From positions 17,288,403 to 17,352,402 of the forward strand of contig CM046303.1 of NCBI GenBank assembly GCA_025267735.1: DNA of 64,000 nucleotides. Direction: 5' to 3'. A model generated the notes under the pieces. That model saw nothing but the letters and a program-made list of their open reading frames with translations. It was not told the DNA's origin and did no database searches. This document shows, piece by piece, positions 42,274 to 54,800 of this stretch. The stretch is from Mactra quadrangularis. Lineage: Eukaryota > Mollusca > Bivalvia > Venerida > Mactridae. How positions within the stretch are numbered: the stretch's first letter is position 1; every line of letters starts with the position of its first letter. The position numbers were made by a program, and so were the translations under genes.

Positions 42274-44224
42274 ATGCATCTGGATAGTTATAATCCTACT
42301 GGATTGTAACTTTTGAAATGAGAGTAATGATACTTTATACAAATGTAATTTTTATACATGTATATGTACCTCAAGAAATGTACATGTATTTAGTTTCTCA
42401 AGTAATGGTAAAAAATGAAAAAGAGTTTCCTATTTACACAAGTGTGAAGGTAATTATTGATAACACTGTTTATGTACATGTGTATAAGATGAGTATTTAG
42501 ATAGTTTAGTATTTGGTGTTGTTGGTGCATATGTTGTATAAGTGTTCTTTTTTATTATATTGTTAATGATGGTCATTAATCAATTGATATTGTTGTTGTA
42601 TATTTTATCAATTTATCATTTTGGTGAACATGCTTTAGACTAGGGCTAGATTTATTTAAGATGCATGGGTGTAAGTTTTCAGGACTGGTCCTGAAGTTTA
42701 AGATTTTAGGGACCTGAGAAAGAAAGGGCTCTTTTGCTATAGAAAAGAAGCTAAAATAAAAATATTCAGGTATTGTAGGATTACAAGAATTTTGAAATTA
42801 AACTTTTATCCATGAAAATGTCTCTATTTTGGTATAATAAATGCAAGTTTTTTTATCTCTGCTATTTAAGAAAATAATGTGCTTTCTGCAAAAATGTTTT
42901 GCTTATATATTTTGTCATATTGTGTAACTAATTGTAAAGTAATTTCACCTCTGTAGTGTTAGTTCTAAGGCAAAATAATGATGTGAAACACCCTATTCTT
43001 TGTCTGTAATTCCCACCTAATCTCTTCAAATGGTGCAACTTGCATGTTGAAATAGTCAACAGATTTCTGGTTTTCTTTGATGCACTGTGTCTCTCGCATA
43101 GCTGTTACAATAAAAAAAACACAGTGAGTTGTTCATTTCAAATCAACTTAAATCTGTTCATTTGAGGTCATTTTGATTAATACATATGGCAGTATAAGAC
43201 TAAGAGACTAGTTATATGACCTCATAATTGGAAACTGACCCATTCATCTCAATGATGGATTTTTTTAATTTGCAATCAATTTTTTATAGAAAATAATCAG
43301 AAATCAATCAACTAGATAATTGTGATATACAATTGCCCTATTTCCTGTCCCCTCCAAGTCCATTATTTTTAAAGTCTCAGAACAATCACTAGTATGTATT
43401 ACTTTTCTACAAGGCAGTTTGCTCAATGAGAAAATACATTGTCTCAAAGTTTTCTTCAATAAAAGGTTGATTATTTTTATCATTTAAATGTGCTTTCTAC
43501 CATAAATAAAGTCTTTTTTATGGAATTCCTTAAATATCCATTTATTTTATGCTTGTTAAGCTAGTTTTTGTTTGGTCAAGTTGTTGTATGTGTATGCTCT
43601 TTATTTTGTTCTTTTTTCACTCATTAGTTAATTTATTTTCAGTTCTATTTTGTTTTTGTTATTGCAAATTTTATTTTTTGTCTGTTTAAAAATCAAATCA
43701 ATGCATTTTGTTAATCAAGTGTTGTAACTTGTAAATATTGTTATTGTGAAACTTGTCGCCCTTATAGTTCTATTGTAATTTTTTGTTTGTTTTGATGTCA
43801 ACATTAGTTTCAGCTTTTTGTTGGTTGGTTTTATTTTTTGTTGTTATATGTTTATTTAACTTTGTATTTTTGTGTTGTGCTGCTTCTTATGTTCTTAAAG
43901 ATTATTAATAGTCTTAGCCTCTTAGGTCATTGAATATTAATTGCAGATTCCAATGACTCTACCCATACTTGCCTTGTGATGTACAATATTGTTATCAATT
44001 TATTTTGTATGAACTTCTTTTATTCCACAATAGATTTATTTTATAATCTGCATTTTCAGTTTTGTTGAAACAATTTTTGTACAATTTTGATAGTTCTCGT
44101 ACATTTTTTACAAAGTAATGCATGGACATACTTACACTAAAGAAACCAATCTGTCTAGCTTAGAGTCTTGCAATTTGAACTGAATGTGACTAAATAATAT
44201 GTTTTTATTCAAATACAGTACAAA

Positions 44225-44303
44225 TATCATGAGCTTAGTGCAAAACGGTAGCTCTTTTTTTAAAAATTGAGTTACGATTATTTTAGCCCTAAGCTCGTGA
44301 TAA
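44225..44303. repeat. Short palindromic element, copy 3
   Basis: ATCATGAGCTTAGTGCAAAACGG ... TTTAGCCCTAAGCTCGTGAT; same design as copy 2 with more mismatches in the stem. Confidence 0.65.
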
Positions 44304-44761
44304 GGCTTATATTGTTTCCTACATGTGTAACAAAAAATCTGCCATTTGAAAAAACAGATTATAAAATGAGTCTATATTAAAAGTGTGTATGCTTTAAAAG
44401 TGCTATTTCAAAGTATTACTATGATTGCTTGAAGTAATGTAAATATTGCAAATGAAAGAAGTTTCAATTTTTTGCTAGTTAGTTCTTAGCTTTGCATTGT
44501 TTGAGCCATTCTGTTTTGATATGTATACATCTCTTTTGTAGAACTAATCAATCTCTCTATCAGACAAGAAGATTCAAGTACTTTAGAAGTCTGTACATTG
44601 CTTAGGATTAGGGTCTTCTTAAGAACGAAACTATTGCATTATCCATGCAGTGAAATGAATTAGATGAAATTTAAATTAAATTATTTTTAAGTCTATATAT
44701 AGCTTTTCTTTTTAAGTATAAAACCATTGCATTATCTAAGCAGTGAAATGAATTAGATTAT

Positions 44762-45095
44762 TAGCCGGATTTTTCAATGAAAAATTTCGACTTGTAGTTT
44801 GACAGGTGGGAGGGCCCTTGTCCAGTGTCATTTACAATTGTGTTAAAGATTTTTATTTACCATATATTTCAGCCATTTATTGTCAGATCTTTATGAAACT
44901 TCATACTATGATAACATACCATGTGATGAACAGAATTAGAAAGTAACTGCAACTCTACCTGGCTTTATTATGGATTATTTCCCTTTGTAATTTTTGTGTT
45001 AAAGTTTCTTTTGTTACCGCATAAACTTGATCTAAATTTTTCCCATCTGCGGAACAATCCGGCTTTAATGTGTTTTCCTCATTATATTTCTTGTT
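44762..45095 (+). repeat. AGCCGGATTTTT repeat, copy 3
   Basis: TTAGCCGGATTTTTCAATGA to CCGGCTTTAATGTGTTTTCC. It carries an extra ~50 bp (ACCGCATAAACTTGATC...) that the other two lack. Confidence 0.8.
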
Positions 45096-45582
45096 ATTTA
45101 TAATATCCTACCACATTGTATTCTCATATCAAAGGTAAAGGTCATACATTAGAAACTGAAGTCTAAAATGCATCGCAACCTTAATGTTAAAGGATTATTC
45201 TCGTAAGATTCTTGTTTATTGTGAGACATGATTTCTTGCATTGATCAGAGTGTACTATTGTCTTTAAACTCAATTTTCCTCTCGGTCATTTTCTATCATA
45301 CATACATCATGTCATAAAAGCTCAACTATCTGTGATCAGGATTTGTTGACAGCAATTTTGTACTACACTGATATTATATTTCTTTTATTACAGGGTATAT
45401 TGTGTTACTTCTTTCCTATACATTTTTTTGTACAGTCAAGGTCATTTCTTCTTTCCTACTCATTATTGGGCGCAGCAGTCTAAGCCAACTTTTTACCTAC
45501 ATTTTAACCAATACAAGTTGCTGTACCATTCCTGTAGGTCTAAGGTTTTGAGAAATGTATGAAATATATGATACCATTGGTT

Positions 45583-45735
45583 GTCCAGAAATAAAGTTTA
45601 GTATACAGTCCCTAATTTTCAATATGCGGTCCAGAAAAAAGTTTAGTTCCTTGGTCTCAAATTTTCAATATGCATTCCAGAAAAAAGTTTAGTTCATGGT
45701 CCCAAATTTTCTATATGCGGGTCCCGAAAAAATAT
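45583..45735. repeat. Minisatellite, 46 bp x 3.3
   Basis: GTCCAGAAAAAAGTTTAG starts units at 45583, 45629, 45675 and 45721. The constant spacing of 46 and substitutions between units make it an old tandem array. Confidence 0.85.
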
Positions 45736-46324
45736 CTGCCTGACATTTACATATACATGTATATTATTTTTAGGCAGATAACTACTATTTTTAAATTAAT
45801 TCGGGAATTAAAATTAATAACGATTATCCCATTCACATAATGACAATTATGATATAACATGTTAAAAGAATCAATGTTAACATTTTGTCAACACACAAGC
45901 TTGCAAAATGCATTATTTTCACACAATAATTTTCATGATAAGCATTTTTGGTATTCTACTTTAACTAAGATTTTCTCCAATTTTAGAGATTTTTCAGCAA
46001 AAAGAGCAGCTCAGTTTTTTTATATAAGAGAGTAGTTTTATTATTGCAAGTTTACACTGAAAGCATTGTGTACTTATAATTGCACTGTTATGATAACCAG
46101 AATGGGTACAAGGATAAAATGTTTTATTTTTATAGAATTGTTTATAATTTTGTGATTGAAGATTGTAGAATGACATTTGTTTGTTTACTGAATCAATAAT
46201 TGTCCATTTTATGTCATATTTCATTTTATTTATGTCAATAATCTATTCAACAATAAAATGCACTCAAATTACTTAGAGTCTTATGTTATTAATTTATCCA
46301 TAAAATTTGCATAACTTTTCAATC
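45736..46324. other. SPHK-FBF1 intergenic, no feature
   Basis: AT-rich; I see nothing beyond an AATAAA near 46249. Confidence 0.4.
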
Positions 46325-46675
46325 ACAGTAATGTGAGGATAAACTCAATCTCCGTGGACAGATTTTCTATAAACCTCTAAGATCTCATGACATTGCACAG
46401 AAGGTCATGTTCAGATGACCTGTGTGTTGACCAATCAATGCATAGCTTTCATCTAGATAAAACACTACTAATACCACAGTGATTTCATAATTTCAATAAG
46501 AGATAGTTTTACCAACTAATTTTGCAGTGGTGTTATTCAAAGGCTGCAATTGGACAGTTCTTAGCAAATTGTGTCACATAGACAATGTTAACAAGTCACT
46601 GAGCTCAATGATTGCTTCATGAATATTATAAATGCAAAGGTCAGTTGCAGGTTTTAATCAGATTGGGAGAAACTC
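46325..46675 (-). repeat. Unassigned ~400 bp repeat, copy 2
   Basis: Reverse-complement partner of 24245-24645, shortened in places. See that entry. Confidence 0.6.
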
Positions 46676-46919
46676 AACCTTTTTCTTAAGTTTACCAAAA
46701 CTTGGCCAATTCATCAGTTACTGGTGTTTCAACAATTTGCCACATATATGCAAGAAAAACAGTTGATATTTACAAATCTCCTAAACAGGCAAATAAATTA
46801 GCCTTTTTAAGATTGTTCAATCACAATGTCTTACTACCAACAAGGAGCAGTTTGTGTTATGAGCACAAAAATGACTTACTTTTATTAGTTGAATGGCAAA
46901 TTTGTACTGGTTAGAAAAC

Positions 46920-47225
46920 AGTCCTGTTCAGACAAACACCTGTAATGCTAAGTATGGTACTTTATTCCCCAATTTCAACAAATTTTCAGTATTTCAGCTC
47001 ATTATCCCTAAACAGGTCTAGATCACTGGACCCAAGCTTTCAATCAGTTCTATTACTGTACTTGGCACACACCTTTGTCATTGGCTGACAACTGACCCAT
47101 TGAAGATATTTTATGACTGAACTCAATGAAGGTTTAAAGGTTATTCTGCCGGAATCAAACCCAAGACCCTTGGATTTGCAGTCAGATATGCAACAAACTG
47201 AGATATCCTATGGGTCCATATAAGG
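46920..47225 (-). repeat. Diverged SINE family A
   Basis: TACTTGGCACACACCTTTGT...GGCTGACAACTGACCC and a head CGGAATCAAACCCAAGACCC parallel the copy at 16938-17256. Confidence 0.55.
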
Positions 47226-47388
47226 GTTTAAAAGTGGTATAAAACAAAATCCATTTAACAAATTTCTGTATTAAGTTCTTTTATTAATTTACAATGAAAT
47301 AATAAACGAGTGACTTTGCATTTGTTGAGTTCCAATTGCTGCTTCTAGCCTGCTTGAGGTTTATTCTGATTTATCACATAAGTAAACT

Positions 47389-47624
47389 GTGGTGCTTTTC
47401 ACAAAAATTCTTACGAAAATTATCTTCGTAAGTTAAAACAAGAAACATTAATAATATGCTCAATTTTTGGCTTATCAATTCTAAATATACAAATTGTGTA
47501 GAATTGTGTAAACCTTTTGAAAATCATCACAGTTATGTTTATTATCCGTCTGACTTTGAAGTGCTAATGATATGAAACTGAGTTACAAAGATTTTTTTGT
47601 AAGAATATTTGTGAAAACCACCAC
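47389..47624. mobile_element. MITE with ~45 bp TIRs, 236 bp
   Basis: GTGGTGCTTTTCACAAAAAT...CTTACGAAAA at the left is inverted at the right (GTAAGAATATTTGTGAAAAC...CACCAC). Target duplication not clear. Family unknown. Confidence 0.75.
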
Positions 47625-48931
47625 TGTCTAATCTGCAAGCATTAAGCAACAACACAAGCTAATCAGTGCACAAGGTAGTTTCTTAAATCCTACTATTCAA
47701 CATTCCACTGAAAATTTTTAACTTGCCATGTGGTCAAGTGGTCAATGTTGCAAACTTCAAATCTCCAAGGCCTCTCATTGAAAAAGGGCAATGGCTTAAG
47801 AAGGATCATATAGTCTAGTCATTGCCCAGGAACAGCCATTAGATTAACTGTATGCTTTATCTGAGTTTGAAGATAATCAAATCACAAAAGCCATGAATCT
47901 TTAACCAGGAATGGATAAATGTACATTCTGTATCGTAATACATGTATATGATTCTAGTTTAACACTTAAAGGATCTCAGACTAGTGGCAACATTCATGGC
48001 AAGTGTTATTTATCATTGTATTGGACTATTAGGGAGTAATGTTGTTTTTATCATACAAAAAGTATAGGAACATTTGTGACATCATCATACAATTGATGAC
48101 ATAATCAGCATAGGTTTTTTTAAAACAAAGACATATATCACATAAATCTCTATTATTTTATTTTCATCATGTAACATATAAAATCACTTAGTACAATGAT
48201 AACTGAGTGCTGGATACAATAACTATTTAACTGACCTAGGAAGTTGCCAATAATACCAGCAAGCTTTTTGATAACTGTAAATCACTATTAAGTCCATTTG
48301 GAATCAATTTTATATTTAGCATTTACAGACAGGCAAATTTCCAACCTTTCAAACTAAAAAACAGACATTAAATAATTTCCTACATTATTCTACTTAAATG
48401 CAAAAGCATAATATTATATGTATATTTGTACTCTTAAAATCAATGCCACTTAAGATATTGACTTATTATTGCTAGCTATTTGCACCAAAAGTAGGACTCT
48501 AGGAGGTGTAAGAGAGAGTTCAAAATAGCAAACCCACTAAATAACTGGAAAGTTTTCAAACATGACTCAACTGATCAAACCAGTATATCAAACAAAACCT
48601 TTAGTGTTTTATTGCCATTAGTTTTTTCCTCCTCATTTCAGAGAAATTAATGTGCAGAGCAACTTCCTGGGTCAGTACATTGTAAACACTTAACTACTAA
48701 CATATAACATTGTAAAAAATGTCTCGAAAAAAAAATCTTCTGTCCAGTTCCTCATACTTCTCTATGTCAGTAATCACATGCTCACATTACAGTGTAAGAA
48801 ACCAACATGGAAGCAGGGATAGATGAGGGTTTTAAATATCCAATGAAAAACAAACAGGAAATGGAAATTAACTCTCAGATGAATGACTAAAACACTTGTA
48901 AAAAATTGATTGTTTGAAAGTATGAAATACT

Positions 48932-49069
48932 GTGGCCAGCTTCCTATCTCTACCTAGCACTTTGTCCCTTGGTACCCTTCTTACACCACTAGTAATAAAT
49001 ATGTGATACCAAATTAAGAATACCAGGGAGCAAAGTGCTAGCAAGGGATATGTTTAGGAAACTGGCCAC
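48932..49069. mobile_element. Fold-back MITE, GTGGCCAGTTTCCTA ends, copy B
   Basis: GTGGCCAGCTTCCTA ... TAGGAAACTGGCCAC with extended pairing of CTAGCACTTTG and CAAAGTGCTAG inside. Copy A is at 9396-9538. Confidence 0.75.
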
Positions 49070-49435
49070 TGGTAAAAAAATGATCAAGAATGAATTAAAT
49101 AACATTGATATACATTGTACTTCAGTATGTTTCAGGTAAAAATATCACAAAGTATAAAATCAGTATCTACATATCACAGACTATATATAAAGACAATATT
49201 GACTAATGTACATGTATAAATATAGAGTAACCAAAATAATTAGCCTCATGCTGGCACACATAAATATGTGTGATTATAATCATTAATATTTACTAATGTA
49301 TCCAATGAAAATTACCAAATATTGTATGTTTCTCTGATTTTAACATGTTAATTTAAAATCAACTAGTAAATATTAAACTTGAAAATGTTTATAATTGAAT
49401 TTTTACATGGTATTCGTCTGTAAGAATCCCTTTCA

Positions 49436-49524
49436 TCAACCCCACTGATTTAAACACTCAATGTCTAGTTTTATCAATCATGGATAAATAAGTTCTAAGG
49501 TGAATATTTAAATCAGCGGGTTGT
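49436..49524. repeat. Hairpin element, ~25 bp arms
   Basis: AACCCCACTGATTTAAACACT is inverted as GAATATTTAAATCAGCGGGTT about 50 bp on. Confidence 0.6.
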
Positions 49525-50589
49525 GCCACAGACAGTTGAATGAAATATAACAATAATCACCCCATATAAGACTAAAGTCAGTGGTCACTTAATAGTACCT
49601 GATTATAAAACATATTTATAATACATATATAAGGCCTAAAGGTCATAGCACAAGGTCATAAAAAACACAAAACTGATCTAAATGCACCATTGGTGAAAAC
49701 TAAGGCCCAATAGAAAAGGCACTTCTATTAACATTACACAGCACAGAATTTGTAAATGGCTGATTGGTAATTCAAAAAATATATAACACAATTTCAACCA
49801 ATACATCACAGTGTATAAATCTATAACTCATGGGTTATGTCACATGAATTTAAAATGGATCAATTATTATTAGCCACATTCAAATGTCCATAATGTAAAG
49901 ATTAAAAAATGTATTTGTGTTCTGAAGACCAGAATGAATTACGGTCTAATTTTGAGAACATTGTTCTCTTCTATTAGTTTTGTAATCTAATGTACTTTAA
50001 TCAAATGTACTGTTATTCCGTATGTTGTGGAACAAGAAAACAAAAGCGCATGTTTCAGAATGAAGAAATATTGTTGTTATTTTTTCGTAAAATTGATAGT
50101 TTAAAATAATTTTAATAGACGCCTCTGGAACAATTTGTATGATTTAATACAGACACTAGATTGGGCAAATTAATAAAACATTGGTCAAAAGAAATTTAGC
50201 CGAGTATCGATTGACATAAAATAATGCTACATGTTTAAAATGTTTGTGTGGTAAAGTCGGAGTACAAAGCCTGTATCAAATCATTTATGTCTTAATTTTG
50301 GCCTTTTAAATGATTCTTATTACTACACAAAAAAATATTTGTACAAACCATCAGATATAGATTAATACACTTTCACAATAAACATAACATCACACATTAA
50401 GCATGACAAAGTTTATAGTGCTTCTATAAATGAAAACACCCTGAATGAACCAACTTCTTTGTATCATTTTACTTATCTTTCTATTTGTTAATTCATTACA
50501 TGTTTTTTTACTGAGTAAATAATTTAAATAACTTGTACATGTTTTTTCCAGAGGTCCACATGAAAGATTGGATTTATCCAAATGTGTAG

Positions 50590-50625
50590 CCTCGTTAAAT
50601 AAAGTCTTTATTATTATTAAAAATA
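50590..50625 (+). mobile_element. LINE-like 3' tail
   Basis: TTAAATAAAGTCTTTATTATTATTA, the same tail type as 3410-3485. The 5' limit is not seen. Confidence 0.35.
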
Positions 50626-50711
50626 AAATGTAAATCAAGGCCGATAAAATGTTGCTGCAATTTTATAGATCATACCTATAATATTCAATAATAACAAATT
50701 ATAGTTTGGTC

Positions 50712-50837
50712 TTCTCAACTGTCAAAACAAGAATAATTGCACTGTGACTTTGAGTGTTAAAATGTTCGTTGTCTGACAATCTAGATAGTGCGATAGTGTG
50801 TATTCAGTCACTATGACATTACTTTGACAGTTGAGAA
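50712..50837. mobile_element. MITE with TTCTCAACTGTCAAA ends, 126 bp
   Basis: Perfect 15 bp inverted ends TTCTCAACTGTCAAA / TTTGACAGTTGAGAA. No clear target duplication. Confidence 0.65.
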
Positions 50838-51320
50838 AAAATGGGCTATACCTGTGGTGTTTTTATAAACAAAAATATAAATCTTTGAAAATGAAAATAA
50901 AAATCAAAATACAGGACAGATATTTGTATTAGTTCAAGACAAAAATTTGCTCAGTAAATTCTTGTTTCTTATTCATATGCAGAAACCTTCACAGTAAATG
51001 CAAAATTAAAAAAAATGAAGGCATCAGTATGAATAAAGATGATAATTATCACTCTTGCATGTAAAATACTACATAAATGACCTGAGCATGGGGTTCATTC
51101 AAAGGTTTAATAAGTTCAGACATTAATTGATCCAATGAAACATCAAAATCACATAACTAGGGTCTATAGCCACGTGATCTACAACAGTAACTAATTTAAT
51201 TAACACAAACTTGTATTTGCCAATTTCTAGTTTCAGAAAAATAATTTAATGACATCAAAAAGTGCATAAAATAACTTTGACCTTTCTTTCCCTGAAAAAT
51301 GTCAATTCATCCAGTGAGTT

Positions 51321-51326
51321 TTTATT
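51321..51326 (-). terminator. Candidate polyadenylation signal of the FBF1-like gene
   Basis: AATAAA on the minus strand, about 400 bp after the stop codon at 51725. Confidence 0.35.
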
Positions 51327-51724
51327 GTTATCTTTTAATGAATTAAACCAAAGTTTTGTTCACCTGTTAATTAGGTCATTTGGTAAAATATTTTGTGCAG
51401 AAGATTCAGAATATATTCAATAGCAATTTACATGCTAACGTTGGCTTTTTCAGACCAAAATGAAACTCGATGAGCTATATGAATATTTTCTGTTTTATAA
51501 ATACATGTACTACAAAAATTAGATAACAAAACATGTGTTTGTTTACATTCTGAAGATCAGGTGACTATATACCCTGACATAAAAGAATTCAGAAAGTCAA
51601 ATCAAAATCTAAACACTACATTGTATAGTTCACTAGTACAAGATACAATGCTGAGATGTCTCACTCTCCTCTATACATGTATATATCAATTCTAATCTCT
51701 ATCTTCCATACCTTATACAATGTA

Positions 51725-51802
51725 TCATGATTTAGGTGATGTGTATGGCATACATTTTAAAGTATGTAAGTACAAGCTTTGTTCCTCTAAATATTTCTGA
51801 TC
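51725..51802 (-). CDS. FBF1: FBF1-like terminal exon
   Basis: After acceptor AATTTCAG it reads DQKYLEEQSLYLHTLK, then CMPYTSPKS and TGA at 51727-51725. Too short to show as an ORF; found by expecting the family's (D/E)FLE.EQFFLETLK end. Phase 0. Confidence 0.85.
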   Translation of the reverse strand, partial: DQKYLEEQSLYLHTLKCMPYTSPKS

Positions 51803-54800
51803 CTGAAATTAATAGACAAAACAAGGTTAAATAGGGAATTGTTAACTTGAGTTAGTAGAAAAGCTAGAAGTCAAACTATCACGAACTGTATTTAAGTGTG
51901 TATTTAAGTTGGTTTAAAACCAACCCAAAATTCCCTGCTTGGGCACTCTATTATTTCGCATATGACAAGCTCACAATATAGTCACTTTCAGCTGATTTCT
52001 TTATTTATAACATTAAAGATGCAATAACATGGGAGAAAGTAATGAAAATTAATCCTGAAATTCCATAAGTTCATATAATTGGCAGTTTCAAACAGGAAAA
52101 AAATAATTATTAACACATCCCAAAAATCCAGACTTTCAGGAGCAGTTCTGAAAACTTAGAGCTATATATCAAGACCACTAACCTTCATTGCTTCCATTTT
52201 CCAATATCTTATAGATCTATCAGCTTTGATAGACTCAGTTACAGCATCCACAGTATTGACACTAAGCTGTAATGCTGGATTTAATGCTGGAGGTAATGAT
52301 CCATTAATTGATGTATGATAACCATTAGATGATGATGTATAACCAGATGTAGGCATTAATAAACCTTGAGGTGGGGTACCTGTAAAACACATAGAATATA
52401 TTACATTGACAAATATTGTATCAAAGAAATCAACTAGGGAAAAATGACCACACACCTGACAGCAAAATGCTAAGCGTGCTAATTGCTTTCATATTCAGCT
52501 GTATGAAAACTTAGTAACCTCTTAAGTGGCATACTTAAGAATATCTTTGTAGAGGACCATTTAGTTGATGGCACATGCCAAAGGTATCTGAAAGCGTCTT
52601 GGTATTTGACAAGAAGACTTAACATACACATGTATTCATGCATAGACAGGCCACAACAGCTCACCTTGAGATAAAAAAACCACCTGTCAAGCAAGCATGA
52701 AGTTGTAGATTTCAGTAGGTAATTAATGTTTCTTCTATAAAATGGATATGTTTATTGAATAATATCATACTTACTTTCTAGTACATTAACATTTCCTGTC
52801 TGTTGATGTCTGGTGGGATGTCTACAGTTTGGACATAATAATGTATTACGGAACTTTTCATGTTCTCTTTTCTCCTTTGATAATCTCAGTCTTTCCTGTA
52901 AAATATATTTTAAAAAAAATATAAGACAACTTTCAAATACACTGCATATGCATGAGGGATCTCTCTCATTTTACAACTGACAAGCACACTGTAGGAGACA
53001 CATTCAGTAGACATTTGCTATTATAATATTTGGGACAAAAATTACAATGGATCTTCCATTCACAGCTCATGAATGCCCAGTCAAATAGCTTGGAAAACAT
53101 TTAGAAAATAAAAATACCAATGTTTTTGATGGTGACTGTCTTGAAAAAAGCTATGCAATGACTGATAAGAGAAGTTTCACTATAGAAGGCTACAAGGTAA
53201 ACTAACTTACATCTGTCATTTCTTTCTCCTTCATTTTCAGTAGATTAAGTTGATGATTAATTGTATCTATTCTCTTAGCTTCTTCAGATTCTAATCTTTG
53301 TGCTTCATTTAATGCTGCCATACCTTCTTCATATTTCCTTTGACCCTCCTTTAAATATATAATATTATATTGTAAATAGCATGGCCAGATCCAGGATTTT
53401 TTTATAGGGGGGTCCAAACTTTCAGACCACAACCACATTATACACTGTTTGAAACATATTAGTAATAAAAATTACATAATTATTAGTGCTATGTTAAGCA
53501 CAAAGGCAAGCAAAGCAAGCCTAAGAAAAAATGCTTCATGCTACTTAAAAATGGCTTACAGTTAAAATATACACTCATTGAAGGGTACCTTTTGGAAATT
53601 TCAAAGTAGAAAACCAATTAAATATTTTATTTCTTTATATGAATAAACAGATAAATTCAACTATCAATTCAATTTGGTAATAAATGAGTTTTGTATGTTA
53701 AATATGACAAGAAATGAACAATATTTATAGAATGACTAAAAAACAGAAAAAATACCAGAAATCATAATTCTGACATTAGTTTTAAACCATAATCATCATT
53801 CATGTTCATATACATATAATGAAATCGTCAAAATAAACCAAGCTCATAGTAACATGTTGAAAATTCATTATATTGTATTACATGTATTATCCAAGGTATT
53901 GCATATATATAAAAAATTCCAATGATAGATAAACAAAGTAAGACATACAGCATAGGTTTCTTCTATTTCTCTAGATTTTTCTTGTATCATATTAGCTGCC
54001 TCCATTAATTCTGCTTCTTTATTTTCCATCTTATTTCTCTCTTTCTCCATACGTCTTCTCTCTTCTTGAAGTCTATCTTCCTCTTTTCTATTGGATTCTT
54101 TCATCGAATCATATCTATATACATACAAAAATATGAAAGCTTTGTTTAGTGTGCTTTTTATTACACATCTTTAAAATATTACCAAAATTGTAATTAGAGA
54201 CTGGGTTGAACTATAATGAAATGTGTTATGACACTAACACAATATTAATTGAAATTGGGAATCTACATGTATTTCAATGCCCTAAACTAAACTAACATAC
54301 TGTTTACAAGATATTTAAATACATTTATAACACATGACATATGTGGATGGCAAAAAGGCTATGCATCTTTTATCTACATTTTGTTTGTTTGTTAACTTCA
54401 TTAACTAGTGTTTACACATAAAGATCACATGACTATATTGTATAGTTTATTTAGTACAAGCATTATGTTTGTAGCTATAGAATCAGTGAAGCAACAATTA
54501 TTTGAAAGTGCATCACATATTATGAAACATCCTGTATACTCTGACTACAGTAATAACTAGAGGTATCATTGAATGTGATAAAATACTTCCAATGGGTGTT
54601 TGTAAAGAAAATTGGGAGCTGAGAAAATGAGTGGACAAGATTTATCATCTAAGGACCATAATACAGTGAAAAATCAATGGACCCTAACCAAAATACATGT
54701 CTGCCTGATATGTGGCAAAGGTGTTAAGTTTGAATCAAATATGTAAAATTGGACTCCAATATACCCCTCCCCCATTTTTTTTTGGGGGGGGGGCTATAAT

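Noticed and set aside
46702..46914. 70-codon plus-strand ORF
   Set aside because: No similarity recognised; adjacent to decayed repeats.
52162..52455. Alternative FBF1 C-terminus ending VSGLDI
   Set aside because: It begins and ends in intron sequence; the GTTAGT donor joins in phase to a 78 bp exon that carries the family's C-terminal signature.
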